Source of the DNA: Candidatus Moraniibacteriota bacterium
GTDB lineage: Bacteria > Patescibacteriota > Minisyncoccia > Moranbacterales > UBA1568
Assembly: GCA_028711705.1 (NCBI GenBank)
Contig: JAQTRS010000008.1
Location: 1-58,506 of the forward strand
Length of the DNA: 58,506 nucleotides
Reading direction: 5' to 3'
Position 1 is the stretch's first letter. Every line of letters starts with the position of its first letter. The notes beneath the pieces were generated by a model, which did no database searches, was not told the DNA's origin, and saw only the letters and a list, made by a program, of their open reading frames with translations. Made by a program: the position numbers and the translations under genes. Of this stretch, positions 1-6,459 are shown one piece after another.

Positions 1-104
1 TCAGTTCGGATCGGAGTCTGCAACTCGACTCCGTGAAGTTGGAATCACTAGTAATCGTTGATCAGCCACGCAACGGTGAATACGTTCTCGGATCTTGTAC
101 TCAC
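1..104 (+). rRNA. rrs: 16S rRNA, 5' exon (partial, 3' region of the gene)
   Basis: The sequence matches the bacterial 16S region around E. coli 1290-1399, with recognisable stretches such as GGAGTCTGCAACTCGACTCC, CTAGTAATCG and GGTGAATACGTTC. The match runs to CTTGTACTCAC at 104 and then breaks off. The continuation expected in 16S (CGCCCGTCACACC) resumes only at 973, so the gene is interrupted by an intron after the base equivalent to about E. coli C1399. The 5' part of the gene lies outside the window. Confidence 0.96.
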
Positions 105-260
105 AATAAAAGCGCCGGGCAGTTTATGTATCTAGAGAGTTTGAATCTCTCCCTTTGATTCGTCATCAAAGCGTAGTCGACAGGTAGTCGTATACCGCGA
201 GGTGTACGGTGAAGGATCTGAAGACAAAATACAGCCTTACACAACAAACAGTCGCATCGA

Positions 261-286
261 TTTCCGAACCGGGTGGTGAGCGGAAA
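261..286 (+). other. Putative EBS1 hairpin of the 16S intron
   Basis: TTTCCG (261-266) pairs perfectly with CGGAAA (281-286). The 14-nt loop ends in GTGAG (276-280), the exact complement of CTCAC at 100-104, the last bases of the 5' exon. In group II introns the first EBS1 base pairs with exon base -1, which holds here (G276 with C104). The base just before EBS1, G275, could also pair with the first base of the 3' exon, C973, as in the delta-delta' contact of subgroup IIA. Confidence 0.55.
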
Positions 287-471
287 GAAGATGCCAAGAA
301 AAACTGGTAAGGATGTATGGAACAGAGATATAAATGACCCCGGGAGATCTGGCGTTGTTCTATCGGTATGTTATAATACTGATAGATAATGAAACTTACG
401 CAGCGTCAGAAGTCAGCTGAACCATAGTAACCTCCGATTCACATCGGAATGAAGGGTTCACTCAAGCGCAT

Positions 472-906
472 ATGGAAAAGATAACCCCAGATTATATAGT
501 CGGTCTTGTGGATGGCGAAGGGAGTTTTACAGTCTATGTAAAAGATCCCGATAGCCAAAAGCAGGTCAAGCGACGGACAAAAGTTGAGCCGAGGTTTTAT
601 GTCAAATTCATCGAGAAAGATAAAAAGATTCTCTATGATTTGAAAGAATTCTTCGGTTGCGGAAACGTATACTTCCAAAAGGATACGCGACCCAATCATC
701 AGCATTGTTATCGCTATGAAGTAGCCAATCGATATGATCTCGGAACCATTATCATTCCATTCTTCAGAAAGAATTCTTTGAGGTTACAGTCAAAGAAGGG
801 TGACTTTGAAGTTTTTTGCAGAATTTTTGAAATGATTATGAAAAATGATCACCTCAAGACTTCGGGTTTGCGAAGGATATTCGCACTCAAGCAAAAAATG
901 CATTGA
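472..906 (+). CDS. LAGLIDADG homing endonuclease, intron-encoded
   Basis: A 144-aa protein with one LAGLIDADG motif near the N-terminus (IVGLVDGEGSF, residues 9-19), the helix that forms the dimer interface and supplies the catalytic acid. Single-motif enzymes of this size act as homodimers that cut a long, nearly palindromic site, normally the intronless allele, and some also act as maturases that help splicing. The fold fits LAGLIDADG_1 (FYVKFIEKDKKILYDLKEFFG is typical of the strand-helix after the motif; only the first part is quoted by family resemblance). The ORF lies wholly inside the 16S intron and stops at TGA 904-906, touching the putative domain V. No Shine-Dalgarno precedes the ATG. 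The frame is intact, so the enzyme may be functional. Confidence 0.9.
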   Translation: MEKITPDYIVGLVDGEGSFTVYVKDPDSQKQVKRRTKVEPRFYVKFIEKDKKILYDLKEFFGCGNVYFQKDTRPNHQHCYRYEVANRYDLGTIIIPFFRKNSLRLQSKKGDFEVFCRIFEMIMKNDHLKTSGLRRIFALKQKMH

Positions 907-907
907 G

Positions 908-972
908 CTCGTCGTGTGCGGGAAATCCGCAGGCACGATGGGAATATCAATTCGTAGTTTTACGAAGATAAT
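908..972 (+). other. Domain V-like and domain VI-like hairpins at the intron 3' end
   Basis: 908-916 pairs with 934-942 (9 bp, two of them G-U), followed by a 2-nt bulge GG (932-933) on the 3' side, then a 5-bp upper stem (917-921 with 927-931) and a GAAAT loop. The 9 + 2-nt bulge + 5 layout is that of group II domain V, with one extra loop base. The AGC at 906-908 sits at the base but lacks its usual GUU partners. Next comes TATC-AA-TTCGTA / TACGAA-GATA (945-970), in the place of domain VI, then the terminal AT. This hairpin has no bulged A on its 3' side, so a normal lariat branch point is not visible. Confidence 0.45.
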
Positions 973-1106
973 CGCCCGTCACACCAAGAGAGCCGGCAAT
1001 ACCAGAAGGTCCTGTGTCAAAGCGGGAACTACGGTAGGGTTGGTAATAAGGGTGAAGTCGTAACAAGGCATCCGTAGCGGAAGCTGTGGATGAATCACCT
1101 CCTTTC
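973..1106 (+). rRNA. rrs: 16S rRNA, 3' exon
   Basis: CGCCCGTCACACC opens the exon, followed by helix 44, GGTGAAGTCGTAACAAGG and the 3' tail GAATCACCTCCTTTCT. The anti-Shine-Dalgarno CACCTCCTTT is intact, so initiation by Shine-Dalgarno pairing is possible; the pilin leaders at 11119 and 12087 complement ten bases of it. The exact mature 3' end is set to about 1106 by analogy with other bacteria. No tRNA, 23S or 5S follows before the terminator at 1379. Confidence 0.95.
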
Positions 1107-1120
1107 TAGGGAGTAATGGT

Positions 1121-1156
1121 GAGCTAATGGAGTCGCAAGACTTGCATTAGCAACTC
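1121..1156 (+). other. Post-16S hairpin, possible processing site
   Basis: GAG, GCTAATG and AGTC on the left pair with GACT, CATTAGC and CTC on the right around a GCAA tetraloop. The stem starts 15 nt after the end of mature 16S and has no U-run, so an RNase processing signal or a 3' stabilising structure is more likely than a terminator. Confidence 0.5.
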
Positions 1157-1332
1157 ATACGGTCGTTCATAAAAATAAGCAATTATTCTTATGTTCATAC
1201 AAGAAAAATACTTTTGTACACAATTTCAGGACTAACCGCAATAGCGTGTGATTATGAATCATATGATGACTTGTCATTACTTGATTCAACTTTTCTTCAT
1301 ATACACAGCCTGTGGAATATGGCTCGTATATG

Positions 1333-1376
1333 ATTATAGTCAAATGCTATGGGGTCTTTTCGCCTCGCTGTAGGTT
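1333..1376 (-). pseudogene. 23S rRNA-like fragment, antisense to the 16S unit
   Basis: Read on the minus strand, the sequence contains GAAAAGACCCC, ten bases, then ACTATA. This is the order and spacing of the 23S peptidyl-transferase region around E. coli A2058 (GGAAAGACCCC, ten bases, ACTATA). The bases before it (CCTACAGCGAGGC) also align with the 23S stretch CCCGCGGCAAGAC with several mismatches. Similarity stops on both sides after about 44 nt. It may be a gene remnant or a 23S mimic. The comparison is from memory of the E. coli sequence. Confidence 0.45.
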
Positions 1377-1378
1377 AA

Positions 1379-1408
1379 TAAAAACCACTCTTAATCGGGT
1401 GGTTTTTG
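1379..1408 (+). terminator. Terminator ending the 16S transcription unit
   Basis: AAAAACCAC pairs with GTGGTTTTT around a 10-nt loop, with a T-rich end. It closes the unit 270 nt after 16S, so 23S and 5S are not co-transcribed here. Confidence 0.8.
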
Positions 1409-1448
1409 CTTATTTTAGGCATTTTAAGAAAACATCGCTGATTTGCCA

Positions 1449-1477
1449 TTGACAAATTACTCAAGAAGGTGTATACC
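1449..1477 (+). promoter_or_regulatory. Promoter of cassette copy A
   Basis: TTGACA (1449-1454), 17 nt, TATACC (1472-1477). The same arrangement stands before the second cassette at 39051. The 110-nt leader that follows is also partly conserved between the copies, including AGTCGGTTCATT just after the -10. Confidence 0.8.
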
Positions 1478-1589
1478 GCCCAGTCGGTTCATTAACAATT
1501 TGCAAGCGAACATCAAGTTCTGCAATCTGTTATGAAACCGTCTATTGTAATAATTTTTACGAACAAATAAGCCTGAGGAGGGCAAGAAA

Positions 1590-2123
1590 ATGAAAACGCT
1601 GTATATATGGCTGTTGGTCAGCTTAAAAATTTTAGCAGGAAAGATTTCTGTTGAAAAATTAAAGACATTGCTGGAAAACGATGTCTTGGTACCAGAAGTA
1701 ACGGTGCTAGAAAGCAACGAAGTTATCGCGGCCTGTCCCGATTTTGTTAAGAGTCATTTGACTCCAAATTTTGAAACGGGAAAATCAACGGGAGTTAAAC
1801 ATCCAAAACTGGTTTTGCACGACAAGCAAGTTGCCGGAGAAGCCATTGATGGCCATAAAATATATGCATGGCTGATTGACACAAATCAGTTGTCTGCATG
1901 CGTTGAATTGGCGGACCTGCAGTGGTGGGAGCAACACCCGAACGAAATCCCCGAGGAGTTTAAAGGGAAATTCATCTACGCCTGGGCTTCTGTCGTTCTG
2001 GATGACTATGGCTTTCGTTTTGTCCCGTACCTCAACTGCCATGTCGTTGAGCCGTTTGTGGATTGGTTCGACCTCGACGTTGACTGGGATGACAACGGGC
2101 CCGCTTGTCTGCGCGCAAGTTAA
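1590..2123 (+). CDS. Unknown 177-aa protein, cassette copy A
   Basis: I do not recognise the family. The start is supported by GAGGAGG 8-14 nt upstream of the ATG. The N-terminus has a short hydrophobic stretch (LYIWLLVSLKILAG), perhaps a poor signal or anchor. The middle carries LTPNFETGKSTGV and LVLHDKQVAGE, and the C-terminal half is rich in Trp and acidic residues (LQWWEQHPNEIPEEF, FVDWFDLDVDWDDNGP). A second copy at 39184-39709 keeps most of this but is frameshifted. The strongest conservation runs from GKSTGV to FIYAWASVV, so that is likely the functional part. The gene stands alone between its own promoter and terminator, which suggests a mobile or duplicated single-gene unit. No function can be assigned. 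Confidence 0.8.
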   Translation: MKTLYIWLLVSLKILAGKISVEKLKTLLENDVLVPEVTVLESNEVIAACPDFVKSHLTPNFETGKSTGVKHPKLVLHDKQVAGEAIDGHKIYAWLIDTNQLSACVELADLQWWEQHPNEIPEEFKGKFIYAWASVVLDDYGFRFVPYLNCHVVEPFVDWFDLDVDWDDNGPACLRAS

Positions 2124-2176
2124 CGCTTGGACATTAATCCCTTGTTTCTCCTTTGAACCTTTGAATTTTGTCCTTT

Positions 2177-2229
2177 GAGCCCTGTATTTTTACCCATTGC
2201 GGTACATAATGCAGGGCTCTTTATTTTCC
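2177..2229 (+). terminator. Terminator of cassette copy A
   Basis: GAGCCCTGTATT (2177-2188) pairs with AATGCAGGGCTC (2208-2219), 12 bp with one U-G, followed by TTTATTTT. In copy B the U-G pair is C-G, so the stem is under constraint. From 2230 to the next promoter at 2368 I see nothing definite. Confidence 0.85.
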
Positions 2230-2367
2230 TCAAACAATGGTACACTGAATTCTGTAGTAGGTGAATAATCGATAGATCTGACTTCTTTCTAGGGCGAAGC
2301 TAATGTGTCACTGACCTAAGCAGTCCAGTTTATGGCGAGTTCTTTGTTGATGTGTCCGTTTTTCCTA

Positions 2368-2396
2368 TTTTACTCTTCGCGCAGCGGATGTATACT
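2368..2396 (+). promoter_or_regulatory. Promoter of the cupin gene
   Basis: TTTTAC (2368-2373), 17 nt, TATACT (2391-2396), 30 nt before the start codon at 2427. Confidence 0.55.
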
Positions 2397-2426
2397 AAGG
2401 GTGTGTAATCCTTAACATGTACCCAT

Positions 2427-2822
2427 ATGAGAGGATATATAACCAACATAGAGAAGGCGACTTTGGAGAATGAGACGTATCGGAAGGTGCTCTTCACTTC
2501 GCATTATAGCCAGCTGGTGCTGATGAGTCTGCGGCCGGGGGAGGAAATCGGCGAAGAGATGCACGGACTTGATCAGTTCTTGCGTATCGAGCAGGGGATG
2601 GCGAAAGTGCTTTTGGAAGGCGAGGCCTTCGAGGTGAAGGACGATGACTGCATTGTCGTGCCGGCCGGCACGAAGCACAATGTGATCAACACGTCCGAGG
2701 ATGTCGTTTTGAAGCTCTATAGCATCTATTCGCCTCCAGAGCATCGGGATGGCACGATGCATGCCACTAAGGCGGATGAAGCTGAGGAGCATTTCGACGG
2801 CAAGACCTCGTTAGGGTCTTGA
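2427..2822 (+). CDS. Cupin-domain protein, mannose-6-phosphate isomerase C-terminal type
   Basis: A 131-aa single cupin. The two cupin motifs are visible: LRPGEEIGEEMHGLDQFLRI with the metal ligands E, H and Q/E at about residues 38-50, and a second motif DDDCIVVPAGTKHNVIN with the conserved P-G-T-H at about 80-90. Residues 55-70 (MAKVLLEGEAFEV) form the intervening strands. Small free-standing cupins of this type are common in Patescibacteria and resemble the C-terminal domain of phosphomannose isomerases, but the substrate cannot be read from sequence. The gene has its own promoter and no partner genes. The fold is sure; a sugar-isomerase role is only a possibility. Confidence 0.85.
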   Translation: MRGYITNIEKATLENETYRKVLFTSHYSQLVLMSLRPGEEIGEEMHGLDQFLRIEQGMAKVLLEGEAFEVKDDDCIVVPAGTKHNVINTSEDVVLKLYSIYSPPEHRDGTMHATKADEAEEHFDGKTSLGS

Positions 2823-3079
2823 CAATCAGGGGTAGTGCAGATTCACTTTCCGCGGGAAAGGCGTATGCAAGATCGTATGGCAGGTGCCGATCTTGCAAAT
2901 AGTTCATGCTGGCGCGAAGGGGGAGTGTCTATCTGGGGCGAGTTTGAAATTGTATTCGACCGGGGCGTCTTGGGGGAGCATACATGGTCCATACATGCCG
3001 ATCCGGCGGGCTGTGGTTTTGCGGAATACATGACAGCGGTTCTTTGGCCCGGTTTCTTTTGCTTTGCCGCGTTTTATAG
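2823..3079 (+). other. Intergenic stretch without a confident gene
   Basis: A GTG-started frame runs from 2835 to 3164 but has no recognisable domain, no ribosome site and ends inside the hairpin of the next leader, so it is not called. A 10-bp hairpin, TGCAAGATCG / CGATCTTGCA (2866-2897), stands 44 nt after the cupin stop. It has no U-run and may act as a 3' stabiliser or weak terminator. Nothing else definite is seen. Confidence 0.5.
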
Positions 3080-3162
3080 TATACTTGAGGAAAGAAAACA
3101 TATCCTTGTAGGGATAGTATATGTATGTGGTTTATGCACGCGTTTGGTGCGTGCATATTTTT
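3080..3162 (+). promoter_or_regulatory. Promoter -10 and terminator-like leader hairpin before the deacetylase gene
   Basis: TATACT at 3080-3085 predicts a transcript start near 3092. Between it and the start codon at 3178 lies TATGCACGC (3133-3141), a 7-nt loop, GCGTGCATA (3149-3157) and TTTTT (3158-3162). That is a complete intrinsic terminator shape, so transcripts would stop at about 70 nt unless they read through. It could be an attenuator or the end of a small RNA. Confidence 0.6.
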
Positions 3163-3177
3163 AATAGAGCCTCGACT

Positions 3178-3879
3178 ATGCCTTTTTTAAGAAAAAAAGT
3201 TATTGTTTCCGTGGATGATTTCGGGATACGGAAAGTCGCGGATGCTATCTTGCCGCTCGCGAAGGAAGGGAAGATCGACCGGGTTTCTGTTCTGATCAAT
3301 TACGTGACAGACCAAAATCAGGTAGCGGAGCTTTTGGCGACAGGTGTTAAGATCGATCTTCATCTGGAGCTTATCGATCTGATCAAAAGCGGTTCGGAGG
3401 CGAAGGAGAGCGCCGTGTTTCGCGGTGTGAATTTCGCCTTCCGCTACGTGTTCGGTTTGGTTAATGCGACCGATGTCGAGCGATCTTGGACGCAGCAGAT
3501 CGAACGCTTCAAAGAGGTTTTCGGCCGATATCCGGACGGATTGAATTCACACGAACATGTCCATTATTTCCCTCGATTTTTCAAGGTCGCTTTGATGCTC
3601 CGTAATCGCTACCATATCCCGTTTGTCCGCTTCGCGCGGTGTGGGATTCTGGAAGAGACCTCCTCTGTCGTGGCGCGCATCCTCGTGCTTTTATGGAAGA
3701 AGAATACTGCCGTGTATGCTGCCGACGCCGAGTCGAAAGAAACGTCGGATTTTTTTGTGAGCTATGATTGGATCGCGGATTTCGACAGCTTTATCCAAGG
3801 CATGCCCGAAGGGAGAACCGAGATCGTCTTCCATCCGGAAAGAAAGATCGAATATGATGTTATCGAAAGCCGTTTTTAG
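3178..3879 (+). CDS. YdjC/ChbG-like carbohydrate deacetylase
   Basis: A 233-aa protein starting MPFLRKKVIVSVDDFG. The YdjC/ChbG family is a polysaccharide-deacetylase-like fold in which a metal is held by an Asp and two His. The DDFG at residues 11-14, HLEL at about 62-65 and SHEHVHYFP at about 122-130 match these motifs, so the active site seems complete. Family members remove acetyl groups from chito-oligosaccharides or related sugars. An upstream in-frame ATG at 3121 is rejected because translation would start before the leader hairpin and add 19 residues unlike the family. The gene is monocistronic, 98 nt before the pil operon. Activity is likely; the substrate is unknown. Confidence 0.85.
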   Translation: MPFLRKKVIVSVDDFGIRKVADAILPLAKEGKIDRVSVLINYVTDQNQVAELLATGVKIDLHLELIDLIKSGSEAKESAVFRGVNFAFRYVFGLVNATDVERSWTQQIERFKEVFGRYPDGLNSHEHVHYFPRFFKVALMLRNRYHIPFVRFARCGILEETSSVVARILVLLWKKNTAVYAADAESKETSDFFVSYDWIADFDSFIQGMPEGRTEIVFHPERKIEYDVIESRF

Positions 3880-3902
3880 GGTTTTTTGGCGATAGATTCC
3901 GT

Positions 3903-3930
3903 TTGCGTTTTACAAGGAGTGTAGTATACT
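3903..3930 (+). promoter_or_regulatory. Promoter of the pilM-N-O-B operon
   Basis: TTGCGT (3903-3908), 16 nt, TATACT (3925-3930), 46 nt before the pilM start codon. Confidence 0.6.
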
Positions 3931-3976
3931 GTACTTATCTATTGTGCAGAGTCAAAGATAAAATAAAAATACCAGG

Positions 3977-5053
3977 ATGCTTACATTTAATAAACCGACC
4001 TTCTTGGGCATCGATTTCGGGATGTCGCACATCAAGGCTGTTGAGCTTACCCTCAAAAATGAACACCCGTACCTCTTGAATTACGGGGAGGTGTTGGTAG
4101 ATATATCCGATCTGCAATCTGGCATCGGTCGTGTGCAGACCCCGGACGAAAAAATACAATCGCTCTTGGTGGCCCTGCTTCGTAAGATGGCACCGAAATC
4201 CGAAGCTGTCCATGTGGCTATGCCCGGATTCAGCGGATTGATCACGCTTATCGAATTGCCGCAAATGAGCAAGACCGAGCTTGAGAGCGCCGTTAGGTTT
4301 GAGGCGCAACGATACATCCCGTCTCCTTTGAGCGAAGTCGTTTTGAGTTGGGATGTCGTGTCGAGCCAAACGCATAGTAAGCCAGATGTCTCCGGTAAGG
4401 CTTCGGGCAATGTTGAGATTTTGCTGGTGGCCGCCTTGCATAAGGAAGTGGAAAAATACGAGAAGTATGTCGCGTCCAGCCACCTTAAGATGCAGATGCT
4501 GGAATTGGAGACGTTTTCTTTGGCGCGATCGCTGGTCCCTGAAAGCAGCGGTACGGTTTTGATCGTCGATATCGGATCACGCTCTACCAATCTGATTTTG
4601 GTCGAGAACGGCTTCATCAAGATAAACCGCAATATCAATGCGGGCGGGCATGAGATCACCACCACGCTTTCCGAAGCTCTCAATATCTCATGGGAAAGGG
4701 CTGATATGGTGAAGTGTGGAGATAAGGATTTTTTGAACAATAAAGAATCGACTATTGTCTTCCCTTCGCTCGAGCTCGTGGTCAATGAATCGCGCCGTAT
4801 GCTTGCCGCATATGCGGAAAAACATCAGGGGGCGCATGTGGATCATCTGATCATTTCCGGCGGGACCTCGAAGATGCAGGGTATCGATGCCTATTTTTCG
4901 AAGGCGCTCGAATTGCCTGTCAGGGTGGGCGATCCATGGAGCCGCATCTCATATGACGAGCGTTTGAGGAGTGCTATTTCTAAGCTCGGCGCCGCTTATT
5001 CGGTGGCGGTCGGTTTAGCCTTGGCAGGCATCGAATCGTATGAGCGAAGCTAA
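3977..5053 (+). CDS. pilM: Type IV pilus inner-membrane platform protein PilM
   Basis: A 358-aa actin-like (ASKHA) protein. FLGIDFGMSHIKAVEL (residues 10-25) is the first phosphate-binding loop, and VLIVDIGSRSTNLILV (about 193-208) is the second; LIISGGTSKMQGI (about 294-306) fits the adenosine motif. PilM is cytoplasmic, binds ATP and grips the N-terminal tail of PilN, linking the pilus machine to the membrane. It is the first gene of pilM-pilN-pilO-pilB, the conserved order in type IV pilus loci. PilP and PilQ, which would follow in diderms, are absent, as expected for a cell without an outer membrane. Confidence 0.95.
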   Translation: MLTFNKPTFLGIDFGMSHIKAVELTLKNEHPYLLNYGEVLVDISDLQSGIGRVQTPDEKIQSLLVALLRKMAPKSEAVHVAMPGFSGLITLIELPQMSKTELESAVRFEAQRYIPSPLSEVVLSWDVVSSQTHSKPDVSGKASGNVEILLVAALHKEVEKYEKYVASSHLKMQMLELETFSLARSLVPESSGTVLIVDIGSRSTNLILVENGFIKINRNINAGGHEITTTLSEALNISWERADMVKCGDKDFLNNKESTIVFPSLELVVNESRRMLAAYAEKHQGAHVDHLIISGGTSKMQGIDAYFSKALELPVRVGDPWSRISYDERLRSAISKLGAAYSVAVGLALAGIESYERS

Positions 5054-5094
5054 CGGTATCAAAAGAGTATTTTAATCGTATAAAAAACAACGCT

Positions 5095-5622
5095 ATGTCA
5101 AGCATCAATCTTTCCCAATCGAATTTGGAAAGAAGCCGCCAGGAATCAGGTACCATTTTCGATAAGAGCCTCGTGATATCGCTGAGCCTCATCGTTCTTT
5201 CTTTCGGGTCGCTCTTCGGTTTGAATGCCTATAACTCGGTTCTTGAGAAAAATGTTGTCGCGGCGAATGATACCATCACCACACACCTCAAAGAGCTTGA
5301 GAGCGATTCCGTCAATCGCGTTGTTGACTTTCAGGAGCGCCTGACGAATATCGACGCGAAGCTTGCCGTGAAAGACATCTCTTCTCAGGACATGTTCGCC
5401 TTGGTAGAAAAATCCATGGTGAGCGGCGCTTCCTTGGGTTCGTATGTCTATAACACGGAAGCAAAGACGCTGACCGTAAAAATCGTGGCGAGTGATTTCA
5501 AGATTGTCGCGCAGCAGATCATGAATTTCAAGTCCGTAAGCGCTTTTACGAGCGTGATCGTAAGCGATGCCTTGAAAGGGAATGACGGCGTAGTAACTTC
5601 GAATGTGATAATTTCGCTTTAA
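5095..5622 (+). CDS. pilN: Type IV pilus assembly protein PilN
   Basis: A 175-aa bitopic protein. Residues 1-20 are polar (MSSINLSQSNLERSR), corresponding to the cytoplasmic PilM-binding tail with its INLL-like motif. A single membrane helix follows (LVISLSLIVLSFGSLFGLNAY, about 27-47), then a coiled-coil-like segment and a small extracytoplasmic domain. PilN pairs with PilO in the alignment complex that couples PilM to the pilus. It sits 42 nt after pilM and 18 nt before pilO, so co-transcription is likely. Identification rests on topology and position more than on residues. Confidence 0.88.
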   Translation: MSSINLSQSNLERSRQESGTIFDKSLVISLSLIVLSFGSLFGLNAYNSVLEKNVVAANDTITTHLKELESDSVNRVVDFQERLTNIDAKLAVKDISSQDMFALVEKSMVSGASLGSYVYNTEAKTLTVKIVASDFKIVAQQIMNFKSVSAFTSVIVSDALKGNDGVVTSNVIISL

Positions 5623-5639
5623 AATAAAAAAAGAATATT

Positions 5640-6449
5640 ATGAACGTCAAGATACTGTTTTTTCCACTTTCTGTTACTATCGCATTGGCGATGTCTGTTT
5701 TCTATATCAAGCCGGAGTTCGATACCGCCATGACGAATCGTGGTGCGCTTGCGGAAAAAGAATCCCTCGCGTCCGATATCGAGCAAAAAATACAGAACGT
5801 GCATGAGCTTGAAAGTAATCTGGATACCAACGGGGAAAGCGAAACCGCTGTGGATCGCTATCTTCCGAATACGCGCGATGATGATCGTATCGTGGATAGT
5901 ATAAATTTTTTGGCATCACAGGCTGGATTGGCGCTGACTTCGCTCAAGATCGAGAGGGCTATAGAGCCGCAGGCGGATCTATCTTCCGTTCCAGAGGAGG
6001 CGGCATCCGGAAGCGCAGCGTTGTTTGCGAGCAACCCGGATATTTCTGCGGTAAGACAGGCGCCGGTAGTGGCTGCGACACCGAAGGTTTTGGTGGTATC
6101 GATGGCGGCGATAGGGTCGTATGAGAGCATCCGTGATGCTGTCGGAAAGATTTCTCACATGGACCGCTTTCAGAATTTCGCTGTCGTGAGTATAGATCTG
6201 CCGACTGCTGCTGCGCAGGCGACGGATGGTGAGGGGGCCGCCGCCTCATCCGATACACTGAATGCGACGATGAGCATACGTTTCACGTATTTACCAAAGG
6301 TCAACGCTAAAGGGAATTTCAACAGCCCTATCTTAGCCGAGAGCGCATTCGATTTCGGTGCGGTGCAGAAGTTGAAGCAGTATACATCCACAACGGTCCC
6401 ATCGATAGAAGTCGGCACGGCAGGCGTAAGCAATCCTTTCCTTCGTTAA
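5640..6449 (+). CDS. pilO: Type IV pilus assembly protein PilO
   Basis: A 269-aa protein with an N-terminal membrane helix (ILFFPLSVTIALAMSVFYI, residues 4-22), a predicted coiled coil at about 35-70 (EKESLASDIEQKIQNVHEL) and a C-terminal ferredoxin-like half typical of PilO (VVSMAAIGSYESIRDAVGKI at about 148-167, then the FQNFAVVSIDL strand). PilO dimerises with PilN in the inner-membrane alignment complex. A low-complexity Ala-rich linker lies at about 115-140. It begins 17 nt after pilN stops and ends 10 nt before pilB. Confidence 0.88.
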   Translation: MNVKILFFPLSVTIALAMSVFYIKPEFDTAMTNRGALAEKESLASDIEQKIQNVHELESNLDTNGESETAVDRYLPNTRDDDRIVDSINFLASQAGLALTSLKIERAIEPQADLSSVPEEAASGSAALFASNPDISAVRQAPVVAATPKVLVVSMAAIGSYESIRDAVGKISHMDRFQNFAVVSIDLPTAAAQATDGEGAAASSDTLNATMSIRFTYLPKVNAKGNFNSPILAESAFDFGAVQKLKQYTSTTVPSIEVGTAGVSNPFLR

Positions 6450-6459
6450 GATTTACCCT

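Larger units (their letters stand above)
105..972 (+). other. Intron in 16S rRNA, group II-like, carrying a LAGLIDADG ORF
   Basis: These 868 nt separate two exons that rejoin to TTGTACTCAC|CGCCCGTC, the universal 1392-1407 region, so excision restores a normal 16S. The group II reading rests on three things seen here. A 6-bp hairpin (261-286) has loop bases GTGAG that are exactly complementary to the last five exon bases CTCAC, as an EBS1/IBS1 pair. The 3' end carries a domain V-like hairpin and a domain VI-like hairpin. The intron ends in AT, matching the AY rule. The consensus start GUGYG is not at the boundary; AATAAAA precedes GCGCC. No group I R-segment (GACUA type) was found. The catalytic AGC triad of domain V is not convincingly paired, so the class is probable rather than proven. 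Confidence 0.7.

Noticed and set aside
105-972. Group I intron as the class of the 16S insert
   Set aside because: LAGLIDADG ORFs favour group I, but no GACUA-type core segment was seen, the exon does not end in U, and the intron does not end in G at the only junction that restores 16S.
2835-3164. A 109-codon frame between the cupin and deacetylase genes
   Set aside because: It starts at a GTG without ribosome site, has no family resemblance and ends inside the terminator-like hairpin of the next leader.
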